NCBI RefSeq assembly: GCF_040869045.1
Contig: NW_027136972.1
Location: forward strand, 1 to 64,000
Length of the DNA: 64,000 nt
DNA from: Eurosta solidaginis
Lineage: Eukaryota; Arthropoda; Insecta; Diptera; Tephritidae
Direction of reading: 5' to 3'
In this document: piece after piece, positions 25,275 to 37,100 of the stretch
Layout of the letters: every line of letters begins with the position of its first letter
How positions within the stretch are numbered: position 1 is the first letter of the stretch
Notes under the pieces: model-generated
What the model saw: only the letters and a program-made list of their open reading frames with translations
Databases searched by the model: none
What the model was told of the DNA's origin: nothing
Translations under genes and position numbers: made by a program

Positions 25275-25423
25275 CTGAACGATATCCATATAATAGCGTC
25301 CCTCTTCAACCGCTATTTGTATTTCATAATGCATTGCTGCAGCTTCTGACGTGGGTACGTTGCCATCGTCGGGCAATAGCGAAATAGTTGTATGAGTTAG
25401 CCATGTTGATTACACAATCTTCC
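25275..25423 (-). pseudogene. Exon-like block of an unidentified gene
   Basis: On the minus strand a strong acceptor (TTCTTTTTTTCTGAG) and a strong donor (CAG/GTGAGT) bound 149 bp. The 3' part reads PDDGNVPTSEAAAMHYEIQ in one frame up to the donor. The 5' part (EDCVINMANSY) is open in a neighbouring frame, so a 1-base change near the middle is implied. Composition and splice signals look like a real internal exon of a host gene, now damaged. I do not recognise the protein. It lies antisense and about 0.6 kb upstream of the mei-9-like copy. Confidence 0.35.
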
Positions 25424-26032
25424 CTCAGAAAAAAAGAATATAATTATATTAATAAGCCTTCAGTACCTCCAAGATGTAATTTTATACACACCTACGCTTC
25501 CTTTGTGTGATATCCACCGGCAAATGTAGGACAGACTTGGCTCTATCGACACCCGCTACCTCCGGTTCTAGCGCGCGTTGTCCTGGTCGGCACTTAGATA
25601 TAAAGAATGTTTAGCAGCACAACTTGCAACAGCACCTTATTAATTGTCAATGGTTATGAGCGTTTTGCCGGTATAGCAAGCCGTTTTTAAGTGCCCAAAG
25701 TTTCGCCTTCGTATGACGTATGCCAAAGCGGTGGCATATAGAAAAGTGGTGAAAGATCGCTTGACGATAGAAAGCTGACGATTAAGTTATTGAGTTCGGT
25801 TGAGCAATGTAAATTCAGTCGTGGAACTTGTTTTTGACAGCGCTCCATTATGTGCAAGATTTTGGATTAAAATAGAAACCAAATTGCTCTTTAGAACGTA
25901 AACACTTCCAGTTACCTCATTTTACTTCCTTTATATTAGGCCCATTTCAAGTTGTCAAGTTTCATCACAAAATTTTGCATTAGTTCTACTTAATTATATT
26001 TTTGTATCTTTAATCTAATACAAACTGTCAGC
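25424..26032. other. Spacer upstream of the mei-9-like copy
   Basis: AT-rich sequence without repeats or clear coding potential. It could be the original upstream region of the duplicated gene. Confidence 0.3.
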
Positions 26033-28376
26033 ATGAGTTCAAAATTGCCGGTGTAATAAAAAAGGTTAGCAAATCTTACAACATTACAAATCAAGAGGAA
26101 TCTGGATTCCAAGACGATGACGAAACTTTAGCAAATATCATGACCGCTGAAGAATACCTCCGACATAAGGATATATGTACAAAGGCTCGAGTATGAACAG
26201 CTGATTTTTTTGGATATGGTGAACTCTGATGGTTTGCTAGTTTGCGCAAAGGGTTTGCACTACGATAGCGTACTTACAAATATATTAAAAGTGTACAGCG
26301 ATCCAGGCAATTTAGTGCTTGTAATGAATTGTTCAGATTGGGAGGAGCATTATTATAAATCTAAATTGGAATAGAAATATGTACATGAAGTAGCGTATAC
26401 AGTTACGGACAGAGAACGCGTTTACTTGGAAGACGGCATTCAATTCATAGGCACACGAATTCTAGGGGTTGATCTTTTAAAGCGTCGTTCACCCAGTGAG
26501 CTAATAACGGGCATCGTTGTGCTACGCGCACACACCATTATTGAATCCTGTCAAGAAGCATTTGCTTTGCGTCTCGTATCGTATGAGTAATAAAACTGGT
26601 TTTATAAAAGCATTTTCCAACAGCGCCGAAGCTTTCACAAGTGGATTTAGTCATATTGAGTGCACTATGCGTAATCTGTTTGTAAAACAATTAGTTATTT
26701 GGACGCGTTTTCATGCTATTGTACAACAATCGCTGAAGCCTCATGAGGCACAAACTATTGAGTTGCATGTTCCCATGACGCTAATACAAACACAACAAAA
26801 AATTTCATAATATACAGCAAGCGCAACTGGATTGTATTTGGCATCAATTGAATTCGCAGACTACATTGATAGTAGCTGATTTGAAAATTTTACGCAATCT
26901 TATGATTTCCAATACATATCATGATGCAGTGGCCGCGTATGCACTAACCAAACGTTATCACACTACAGAGTATGCGCTTCCTAATTCGGGTTCGACGTTT
27001 TTAGATTCAGCTGAGCAAATATTCAATTTAACCAGAGAGCGCGTTTACAATGCACAAGGTGAGTTTGAACATGAACCCTATCCCAAATGGAAATTTTAGC
27101 TGAAATACTCAAAGTTGAAATACCGGGCGATATGAAACGTTCACGTCCCGACTGCGTAAGTGCCACCCAAAGTCGTAATACTTTGTCATGATACACGTAC
27201 CTGCCTTCAATTGCGTCTATTTCTCACACAAGGTGGTGAACGCTTTCTCTTATTTGCTTCAAGGCAGCATGAGATACCAATCGGAAAACTAGCTGATTGC
27301 TATAAGTTAAGGAAATTGTAAATGCACTAACGCAGTTTGAGAAAACTCTTAGCGGCAAAAACACAAGCACACAAAAGAGGAATAGCACTCAACCATATGC
27401 GAAAGGAAATGACGCTCTAAAGAATGAAGCTTCGGACTCAGAACAAAGCACCCCTATGGATGAGCTGACGCAGCTGCTGACTGATGCTAATGGTGATGAA
27501 GATCTTGCAGCAAAATATTTTCAAGAAAGTTATATGCTAACTATTACACAATTAAGTGATGCTGACGAAACTTTAACTTATGCTGGCGCCGATGCAAATG
27601 CAAGCGGGGCTACGGAGACCTCTATTATGGATACCTCGGTTTCGAGCCATTTCCACAGCTAGAACACCTGGATATAACTGCGGCTGTGGCGGCACGTAAA
27701 CAACCACTAATCTGCATACAAACATTCAAACCAGAACGAGAGGGTGCTATGTCACTCGATCGCATACTCGATGAAATACAACCACAGTATGTTATAATGT
27801 ATCATTGTAATGTGGCCGCAATAAGACAATTGGAAAGATGGGAAGCGCGTCAACGGCGCGCTCCGAAAGATCGGACGCATGTATCCTTCCCTTTACATGC
27901 GCACACCGTAGAAGAACAATCGTATTTGACTAGCTGGCGACGTGATAAGCAAGCATTTAGAATGATTATTAAAACGAAGCGTGTAATGGTTATACCAGAG
28001 TATCAAGATGGCAAAACAGATGAAGCTTTCATGTTGTATAAAACCTATGCAGAAACTGAAGGCGTGGACGCGGCTAATGCTGCTAGTCGTGAAGCAGGCG
28101 GTCAAGCGAGCCTCATACCTTTTGTTTCAGCCAAATTATTGTAGATATGCGTGAATTCCGTTCTGATTTGCCATGTTTAATACATACGCATGGCGGTGCA
28201 ACAAGTTACTATCACGATTGGCGACTATATACTCACACCAGATATTTGTGTTGAACGTAAATCAATATCCGATTTAATTGGTTCACTAAATCCCGGACGC
28301 TTATACAATCGATATGTACAAATGCAACGTTATTATGCCAAACCAATAGAAAGCAAAACCATATTTTCTTGGGAGT
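26033..28376 (+). pseudogene. mei-9: mei-9/XPF (ERCC4) structure-specific endonuclease pseudogene
   Basis: Segments in changing frames follow the XPF order. The N-terminal helicase-like part is seen in EYEQ-IFLDMVNSDGLLVCA (about 26180), GNLVLVMNCSDWEEHYYKSK and [17 protein letters not shown]. Middle parts include YHDAVAAYALTKRY, VEIPGDMKRSRPDC and the acidic linker. Nearer the end are [37 protein letters not shown] and the nuclease core [26 protein letters not shown], which holds the GDX(n)ERKX3D signature. XPF with ERCC1 cuts bubble and flap DNA in nucleotide excision repair, and in flies mei-9 also makes meiotic crossovers. This copy has a TAG at 26371, frameshifts near 26805, 27095, 27200, 27630, 28135 and 28190, and loses the C-terminal helix-hairpin-helix part. 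No intron is evident over 2.2 kb. Confidence 0.8.
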
Positions 28377-29187
28377 AAGATAAAGCTAACATATTTTCGT
28401 GCCGAATTGAATGGCACAAATAATCCCAATATGCCATATATAATACGAAAAGGCCGTTTATACATATTTCCATGAAGCGAAAATCTGGAAAGAAAAGAAG
28501 AAACTCAATTAATTAATAAAAATATAACCAAGTCTACGAGTGTACTCACCGCCGCGTGTTAAATGAATGACACTTTTTTCATTCAGGAAATGGAAGAGCG
28601 ACATCTGCTAGTCAAAATCTCCACACTCCATTTCTGACTGTCAATGCACTGCGTTACCGACATTATGCCTTACGCGCTGCTACACGCAACACATGTCGCG
28701 TATTACATATCTCGATCAATCATTCATTTGGTCGAGATTTAAAATACTTAATTCCACGAATCTCAGCACTATCGACCATACACGTCGAAAATGATGTTGA
28801 ATGGTGGAAGTGCAACTCTGTAATACCTTTTCAGTCAGGTTTCTAACCGTTCCGTGTGGTGGCAGGCCACTTGTTGTGAAAACAAAGTTCACCACAAATC
28901 AAAAATAAATTTTAGGACTACTTCGGTGACATCTACCGACATAAATCAAATTATAAAATGTACTAAAGGCGCTAAAGCAACAGCCACATCGCTTGGATGC
29001 GTGCTAAATCCATTCTTTCTTCCTTTCTTTGCGCGCATAAGTATTGACTTATGGCCTTTAATTTTTTATTTCAATTAAATTTTATTTCAATAAAATGTTT
29101 TTTTTTGGATAATATATTAGAGATAATTTTTTTTTTTGGTTACGCCACCCAAACAACATTCCGCCAACCTCAATTTGGGCATGATCA
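28377..29187 (+). other. Unassigned DNA between mei-9 copy and BEL A
   Basis: 28377-28850 has no stable frame and no match that I recognise. 28850-29160 is AT-rich with AATAAA-like signals and a T-run. A pyrimidine-rich ATTCTTTCAG at about 29200 precedes the BEL gag piece. The boundary between host-derived DNA and BEL A lies somewhere here. Confidence 0.35.
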
Positions 29188-30417
29188 ATGATATCAACAT
29201 TCTTTCAGATCATGACCCGCTACGAAACTCTATTGGCCAAGTCAGAGGGGGGCGCCAAGCGCTTCGACGTCGCCTGCCAGCTCTGCGGTAGAAACCATAG
29301 TATGAGGCTCTGCGCTGAGTACAGAAGCAAGTCGCCCGAAGAAAGGTTACGGGCTGTCCTACTACATAAATACTGCCCCAATTGTTTGTCGCCGTTTCAT
29401 CGCGTTGACAACTGCAAAAGTAAATATCGATGCAAAAGGTGTAACGAGAAGCACCATACTACGCTTCACCTCGAGGACCAACGTCCTGCACGCGCATAAA
29501 CCATTGTCGTCGGCGACGACAGCCAATCGGACGACGAGTTGTCGATCCACTTATCGGGACCAACTAAGTCTTGGGCCCAACAAGTCGAGGAGGCAGAGTT
29601 GGAAGAAGAAATGGCTAGAGCCGAACAAAACCCCTCAACCAGCAATCTTGGGATGCGTAGTTTTCGGCCGCTGCTACAGCATGAACGGAAGGCGGAAAAG
29701 TTCAAGAAATAACGACAAGAACAAGACAATTGGCGGCAGCAAGACACCGAACTCCATACCTCATCATCGAAGGGAAACGCTGCCCATGGTCGGCCCAGAG
29801 CAGCTAAACGCGTAACAAGGCAAAATCGAAACAAAACCGCGCCATATCAAAGTTACGCGAGCAAAGCCGACAGTAGACGAGCGCTATTACACGCCGTACC
29901 AGCCGGCTTCCGAACGGGACGCCTATCCCAGACAACGACCCCATCACCCATCATGCGACCATTTGTGCCCATCGCACCGACTGCCGTCGTACGGATCGAA
30001 TTGCGGGGCCACTTGCATTTGGTTCGAGCTATAGTTGATCCCTGCGCCACAAGTACAATTGTCGATGCAGAGCTGGTGCGCGACATACAGTTAGAGCGTC
30101 AAGGATCAGGGCAATGCACAATAATCCTTCGCGGGAAATTCGGGTCATCCACACAATGGACCACTCAAGCCAGCATTGTTGCAAGCCACTATCGGTTGAG
30201 TCCGCCATCAAATGTAGATCCAAAGATTGCCGCTCCATTCCAATTCATGCGGCTGGCCGACCCACAGTTCTACCGCTCATCGCCAATTCGGCTTACACTC
30301 GGCGCAGATATATACGCCGAAATGATGGTGAGCGGAACGCCAGCAACAACAGTTGGCGGTCTCCTGACCCAACCGACCGTATCCGGGTTGGTAGTCTCAG
30401 GAGCCTGCCAAAAATAG
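29188..30417 (+). pseudogene. BEL element A gag-protease remnant
   Basis: One phase runs through the whole interval, with TAA stops at 29497-29499 and near 29711. The first part, MTRYETLLAKSEGGAKRF, precedes three cysteine-histidine clusters (CQLCGRNHSMRLC, CPNCLSPFHRVDNC, CKRCNEKHHTTLH) characteristic of BEL/Pao gag. After an acidic linker comes a retropepsin-like region, RAIVDPCATSTIVDAELV and LTLGADIYAEMM. Asp is kept but the usual DSG/DTG is replaced by DPC, so activity is doubtful. RT and integrase never follow: the frame ends at 30417 and the 3' end of the element begins. The large pol deletion makes this a gag-type non-autonomous copy. Confidence 0.75.
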
Positions 30418-30658
30418 GAGTTTTCTTCCTAATAATAAGTAATTACAGCACGGAATTTAAAACCACGTACGTATATCTAATAACTTCTTTTCTCTTTCCA
30501 CAGGAGAGCGAAACTTGAGGTCAACCATCTGGCGTGCAGTGCTTGCAGTCCGCATCTGCACTGCCTTCTTTCGTTACAGCGCCTTACTGGACGTGCGATC
30601 ACGTCGCATCCCTTTTTTTAAAATTTTTTCTTTGTTGCTTACGGCAAGGGGGCCGGTA
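30418..30658 (+). other. BEL A 3' untranslated region with acceptor and polypurine tract
   Basis: A strong 3' splice site (CTTTTCTCTTTCCACAG at about 30504) precedes a short open stretch. GGCAAGGGGGCCGG (about 30642-30655) just before the LTR is the polypurine tract, a form typical of BEL elements. Confidence 0.6.
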
Positions 30659-31179
30659 TGTTTAGGCCACAGGCCTAAATATATCTCCCCTCCCTCGTAA
30701 CATAATTTTCTTAGTTATTTTCCTCCGTTTACTACCACCCACATATGCTTGTACTAATACACACAGGCATGTGTGAGTGGTGGTACGTATGTATCTTAGA
30801 TTTTTACCGCTGTGAGCCCGCGGTACAGCAACTTTGTTGCCGGGAAACCCAACGAAGGAGCTGTATCGTGGGTTCATCGGCATCGGCTCATGTGGAAAAG
30901 AGTCTCGTCCTCTTTTGATCCAGCAGCCAGCAAAGGTACACGTTATCCCACGTTCACGTAAGTTGAAAATTTCCTAAATTATATTTAATATTTTCATTTT
31001 CACAACACCTGTTAAAACTTTTCTTAACACTTGTTGTATTTATACAAATAAAAGCACATTGTGAATTCTTTTTATTAACACGAAACTTTTTGGTGTTTTT
31101 ACTTTCTTCCTTGTTTTTCGCCTTAATCAACCTCTAACAAATACGTGGGTGCGCGCCGTTGCCACCACGCATTTGTTCA
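30659..31179 (+). repeat. BEL element A 3' LTR, complete
   Basis: Starts TGTTTAGGCCACAGG after the polypurine tract and ends GCATTTGTTCA, about 521 bp with TG..CA ends. Its last 269 bp match 16771-17039 with one difference. It joins satellite sequence at 31180 (GCTTACGTATATAGC). Confidence 0.8.
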
Positions 31180-31433
31180 GCTTACGTATATAGCATATAT
31201 TGTTGTCTGAAAAAATCATAGAGATCGGTGGTATATATATTATACACTTCATATAAACTGTCATTTTTGCCCCTTTTTTACGGCTAGAAGCTTCAAAATT
31301 CATCAAATTTCATCAAATAGTTACGTTTACGTCATATATTTTTGAAATACGTGATTCGTAGTCATAGTTTTTACATGCAGACCACAAAAAACGTGAAGCT
31401 TTGCATCCTTACACAGATTACCTACCAATTTTT
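31180..31433 (+). repeat. Satellite tail segment right of the BEL composite
   Basis: Resumes within a terminal monomer and runs through the standard tail to the next 5' terminus. Confidence 0.75.
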
Positions 31434-33938
31434 ATACCTTTCATGAAAATGAAATGGTATATTAATTTCGTCACGAAACCGAAAATTGTAAGTCCTTAAA
31501 GGAAAATAGATAGACCCACCATTAAGTATACCGAAATAATCAGGTTGAAGAGCTGAGTTGATTTAGCCATGTCCGTCTGTCCGTCTGTCTGTTTGTATGC
31601 AAACTAGTCCCTCAATTTTTGAGATATCTTGATAAAATTTGGTGAGCGGGTGTATTTGGGTGTCCGATTAGACATTTGTCGGAATCGACCGGATCGGACC
31701 ACTATAGCATATATCCTCCATACAACCGATTTTTCAGAAAAAGGGGATTTTTGTAATATCTTACCCAATTTAACAGATTGAAGCTTCAAACTTCACCATA
31801 TGCTTTCGTATATTGCACATATTGTTGCCTGAAAAAACTGATGAGATCGGTCGTATATATAGTATATATCCCCCACAACCGATTGTTCAGATAAGGAACT
31901 TTTCGTAATTACTGCCCCATTTTAAGAGCTAGAGGCTTCAAATTTCAACGAATGCTTAGGTATATAGCATATATTGTTGTCTGAAAAAATCATAAAGATC
32001 GGTGGTATATATAGTATATATATGGTGGTATATATAGTATATATATATATAGTATATATATATTTTTTTTTCGCAATTTCTACCCCATTTTAACAGCTAT
32101 AAGATTCAAATTTCACCGATTGCTTACGTATATAGCATATATTGTTGTCTGAAAAAATCATAGAGATCGGTTGTATATATAGTATATATCTCATACAACC
32201 GATTGTTCAGATAAGAAACTTTTCGCAATTTCTACCCCATTTTAACAGCTAGAAGCTTCAAATTTCACAAAATGCTTACGTATATAGCAAATATTGTTGT
32301 CTGAAAAAATCATAGAGATCGGTGGTATATATAGTATATATCTCATACAACCGATTGTTCAGATAAGAAACTTTTCGCAATTTCTACCCCATTTAAGCAG
32401 CTATAAGCTTCAAATTTCACCGATTGCTAACGTATATAGCATATATTGTTGTCTGAAAAAATCATAGAGATCGGTTGTATATATAGTATATATCTCATAC
32501 AACCGATTGTTCAGATAAGAAACTTTTCGCAATTTCTACCCCATTTTAACAGCTAGAAGCTTCAAATTTCACAACATGCTTACGTATATAGCATATATTG
32601 TTGTCTGAAAAAATCATAGAGATCGGTGGTATATATAGTATATATCTCATACAACCGATTGTTCAGATAAGAAACTTTTCGCAATTTCTACCCCATTTTA
32701 GCAGCTATAAGCTTCAAATTTCACCGATTGCTAACGTATATAGCATATATTGTTGTCTGAAAAAATCATAGAGATCGGTTGTATATATAGTATATATCTC
32801 ATACAACCGATTGTTCAGATAAGAAACTTTTCGCAATTTCTACCCCATTTTAACAGCTAGAAGCTTCAAATTTCACAAAATGCTTACGTATATAGCATAT
32901 ATTGTTGTCTGAAAAAATCATAGAGATCGGTGGTATATATAGTATATATCTCATACAACCGATTGTTCAGATAAGAAACTTTTCGCAATTTCTACCCCAT
33001 TTTAGCAGCTATAAGCTTCAAATTTCACCGATTGCTAACGTATATAGCATATATTGTTGTCTGAAAAAATCATAGAGATCGGTGGTATATATAGTATATA
33101 CCTCATACAACCGATTGTTCAGATAAGAAACTTTTCGCAATTTCTACCCCATTTTAGCAGCTATAATATTTTTTATTTCGCAAATTTTAGCCCCATTTTA
33201 ACAGCTAGAAGCTTCAAATTTCACCGAATACTTACGTATATAGCATATATTGTTGTCTGAAAAAATCATAGAGATCGGTTGTATATATAGTATATATCTC
33301 ATACAACCGATTGTTCAGATAAGAAACTTTTCGCAATTTCTACCCCATTTTAGCAGCTATAAGCTTCAAATTTCACCGATTGCTTACGTATGTATATTGT
33401 TGTCTGAAAAAATCATAGAGATCGGTTGTATATATAGTATATATCTCATACAACCGATTGTTCAGATAAGAAACTTTTCGCAATTTCTACCCCATTCTAA
33501 CAGCTATAAGCTTCAAATTTCACCGATTGCTTACGTATATAGCATATATTGTTGTCTGAAAAAATCATAGAGATCGGTTGTATATATAGTATATATCTCA
33601 TACAACCGATTGTTCAGATAAGAAACTTTTCGCAATTTCTACCCCATTTTAGCAGCTATAAGCTTCAAATTTCACCGATTGCTTACGTATATAGCATATA
33701 TTGTTGTCTGAAAAAATCATAGAGATCGGTGGTATATATATTATATACTTCATATAAACTGTCATTTTTGCCCCTTTTTTACGGCTAGAAGCTTCAAAAT
33801 TCATCAAATTTCATCAAATAGTTACGTTTACGTCATATATTTTTGAAATACGTGATTCGTAGTCATAGTTTTTACATGCAGACCACAAAAAACGTGAAGC
33901 TTTGCATCCTCACACAGATTACCTACCTATTTTTATAC
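31434..33938 (+). mobile_element. HINE unit 8, many monomers, interrupted by copia
   Basis: 5' terminus, a short core with five GTCY tetramers, then a long run of plain monomers alternating between two types (ending ...TTTCACCGATTGC and ...TTTCACAAAATGC). A junction at about 33168 jumps from one monomer into another. The tail ends ...CTATTTTTATAC, where copia inserted. Confidence 0.75.
33934..33938 (+). other. Copia target-site duplication, left
   Basis: TATAC here matches TATAC at 38374-38378; the two copies flank the copia LTRs exactly. Confidence 0.85.
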
Positions 33939-34132
33939 TGTTGGAGGAACACCAAGAGAAATATTAACGACACCGGCTTTTAGTTTAATGTATAAGGTTT
34001 AATGAATATAATGCGACTAAATACAAAGATGTGAAAAAATATAATGTATGTATTCATATATCAAGTATATAACGGGCTTAGAGACTAACGAGCAAAACAT
34101 TAGCGTTGCCATATCAATGAATATTATTAACA
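33939..34132 (-). repeat. Copia LTR (3' LTR in element orientation)
   Basis: TGTTGGAGGAAC ... ATTATTAACA, 194 bp, TG..CA on both strands. The polypurine-like stretch CTCCTCCTC follows on the plus strand. Confidence 0.9.
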
Positions 34133-34162
34133 CTCCTCCTCAACGTGAATGTTTTGGTTAAG

Positions 34163-37100
34163 TTACTGGTCCTCGTTTAATCCCAAGTGTTTTGAAAATC
34201 TCAAATGTTTTTCTTTACTCAAATTTTTCGTTAGAACGTCAGCAATCATTTCATTAGTAGGAACAAATTTGATCTCAATATCACCGTGCTTTATTATATC
34301 TCTAATGAAGTGGTGCTTGATGTCGATGTGTTTACTTCTACCATGAAACGTTTGGTTTTGGACAAATGCTGCGCACCTAAATTATCGCCGAAGATAATTG
34401 TTGGTACCTCTTGCTTACGTCCAATTTCATTCATTAGGTTACGGAGAAATATCGCCTCTTTTACGCCTTCAGTAAGTGCAACATATTCGGCCTCAGTGCT
34501 GCTTAGTGCTACTGTCTGCTGTTTTTTAGACTGCCATGATATTACACTACCGCCTAGCATAAAGGCATAACCAGAAAAAGATTTACGATCCATCATATCG
34601 CCTCCCCAATCAGCGTCTACGTAGCCTTCAATTGGGTTTCCACATGCCCGATACGATAACTTGAAATGAACTGTCGACGCCAAATATCTTAATATGTGTT
34701 TAATTCCTGCTTCATGTTCTTTGTGCGGTTCAACATTATGCTGTGCTAACTTACAAACCGAATGCATTATGTCTGGGCGTGTACATATGGCCAAGTACAT
34801 TAACTCTCCTATGCAAGATTGATATTCGATAGGGTCTATGCGTTTACATGTGCCACTTTTACATCCGACTGAAAATCCAGCATCGAGTGGTGTTGATGCT
34901 GGCCTACACTGTACCATACTATGTCGTTGAAGCAAATATTTTATATATTGGGACTGGCTAATATGCATTGCGCCAAGTTCACCCTCACGTTCTACCTTAA
35001 TACCCAAAAAATATCCAAGTTGACCTTTGTCAACGCATTCAAAACTATTTGCGATATGTGCTTTAACGTTGTTTAACTCTGATTTTGTTTTACAGGCGAT
35101 TATCAAATCATCAACATAAACCGCAATTAGAGAAATATTATCGCCGGATTTTCTTTTGTAGAGACAAGGCTCGTTTACGCATGTTTCGTAACCAATTTCT
35201 TTCAGAACACCATCCAGTTTCGCATTCCATTCTCGACCCGACTGTTTCAAGCCATAAATGGCCTTTTTTAAACGTAGAACCTGATCTGGGTTCGCCTCAT
35301 CCACGAAGCCTTCCGGCTGCCTCATATACACAACGTCGCTTAACTCACTATTTAGGTATGCAGTACATACGTCCATTTGGTGAACAAAAAGTTTCCACTC
35401 AACTGCTAATGCAAGTACCAAACGAATAGTTGAATAGCGCACCACAGGTGAAAACGTCTCTTTGTAATTTATACCTAATTGCTGGTTGCAGCCTTTCGCA
35501 ACCAATCTGCATTTAAATTTTTCTAAGCTACCATCATCGCGCCGTTTAACGCTAAAAACCCATCTACTACCAATAGCGCGATGGCCTTTTGGCAAGCTCT
35601 CAGCCTTCCAGGTTTCATTTTTAATTAATGCAGCATATTCTTTTTGCATCGCATCTGCCCACTCCGAGGCGTGCTTACTGCTAAGTGCTTCCTCAACAGA
35701 CTGCGGAATATCAATAGCGTTTGAACATTTTAAAACATTTAAACAGCTTCTTATTTTCTTTGGCCTACCGCGCAAACCAGTGCGTTCTAACTTAGGCCTG
35801 CCACGACCACAGCGTGTATGCTGCTCCTCCTCAACTACGATTTCGTCATCATTATCAAACTCACAATTTTCGCGACCACGCTTTTGCATTGTAACACATT
35901 CATCATCATCCTTGCGAGCACGCTTTTGATTTGTAAGGCCTTCATCATCTTGCCCTTCTGAATCATTATTAAATGCGTATGGTTGTATATCGTCCACCAA
36001 ATCTATGGCAGAATTATTATTATTGTTTACTAATTCAGCGAACCTAACATCGCGTGCCTCGATTATTCTTCGACTCTGCTGGTCGTATAGCCGATAGGCT
36101 TTCGCCGTAAGTGAGTAGCCTACCATTTTATATTCTTTGCCTTTGGCCAGTAATTTGTTTTTCTCAGTCTTATCTAAGCAAACCGCTGTCGAACCAAATA
36201 CTCTTAAGTGACTTACCGATGGCTTTCTACCTGTCCACACCTCGTACGGTGTCATGTCGCTCAGCGCTTTTGTTGGCGAACGGTTTCTTATATACACTGC
36301 TGTTGCCATCGCTTCTGCCCATAGCATTTCAGAAGCATTCGCATAAGTCATCATGGTTCTCGCCATCTCAACAATTGTTCTGTTCATCCGCTCCGCCACC
36401 CCATTTTGCTGTGGGGAATATGGAACGGTGAGCTGCCTCTTTATACCACAGTGCTTAAACAAGTTCTCAAAATTCTTATTCACGTACTCTAAACCGTTGT
36501 CGCTTCGCACTATCTTTATCTTCTTCCCAGTTTGTCTTTCGACTAAGTTTTTAAATACAATGAATTTTTCATAAACTTCATCTTTGGTCTTAATAAAATA
36601 TATAAATATTCTGCGAGATTTGTCGTCAATGAACGTTACGAAGTACCTAGCACCACCCAACGAATTAGTTCTAAAGGGACCACAAACATCCGTATGAATA
36701 ATATCGAGCAAATCTTTAGCGCGCTCGGTAGAATTATGTGGAAACGGTTGTGTGGTGATTTTGCATTTCATACATGCTACACAACTTTCACCTTTTATGA
36801 ATTTCATGTTTTCTAACCCAAGAACCATCTTATTTGAGGCTAGCTCTTGTAAGCTGGCATAATTTAAATGACCATATCTTGCGTGCCATTGTACACAATC
36901 GCTACTATTTAAACTAAAACACTTATTTTTTATATCATCAATTATAAATAGACCACCGCTTTGTGTTGCTTTTAATATTGATTGGCCATATTTATCATAA
37001 ACGACTGCTTGCATTTGCGAAAATTTAACACGAAACCCCTTTTGTACAGCTTTGCTTACTGATACAAAATTACCTCCCATGCCAGGTATGTACAAAACAT

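Larger units (their letters stand above)
16771..31179 (+). mobile_element. Composite insertion bounded by BEL LTRs
   Basis: A truncated LTR at 16771-17039 and a complete one at 30659-31179 share about 269 bp with a single difference that I see (near 16839 versus 30979), so they belong to one recent BEL/Pao element. Between them lie that element's leader, another decayed BEL gag-pol (18339-23523), host-like DNA with a mei-9/XPF pseudogene, and a gag-protease 3' half followed by a polypurine tract. The flanking satellite does not continue in register across it and no target-site duplication is seen. Confidence 0.7.

Noticed and set aside
28854..29078. ORF beginning MWWQATCC, resembling the WWQGPSW segment of BEL Pol
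   Set aside because: The likeness stops after four residues and the rest is AT-rich non-coding sequence.
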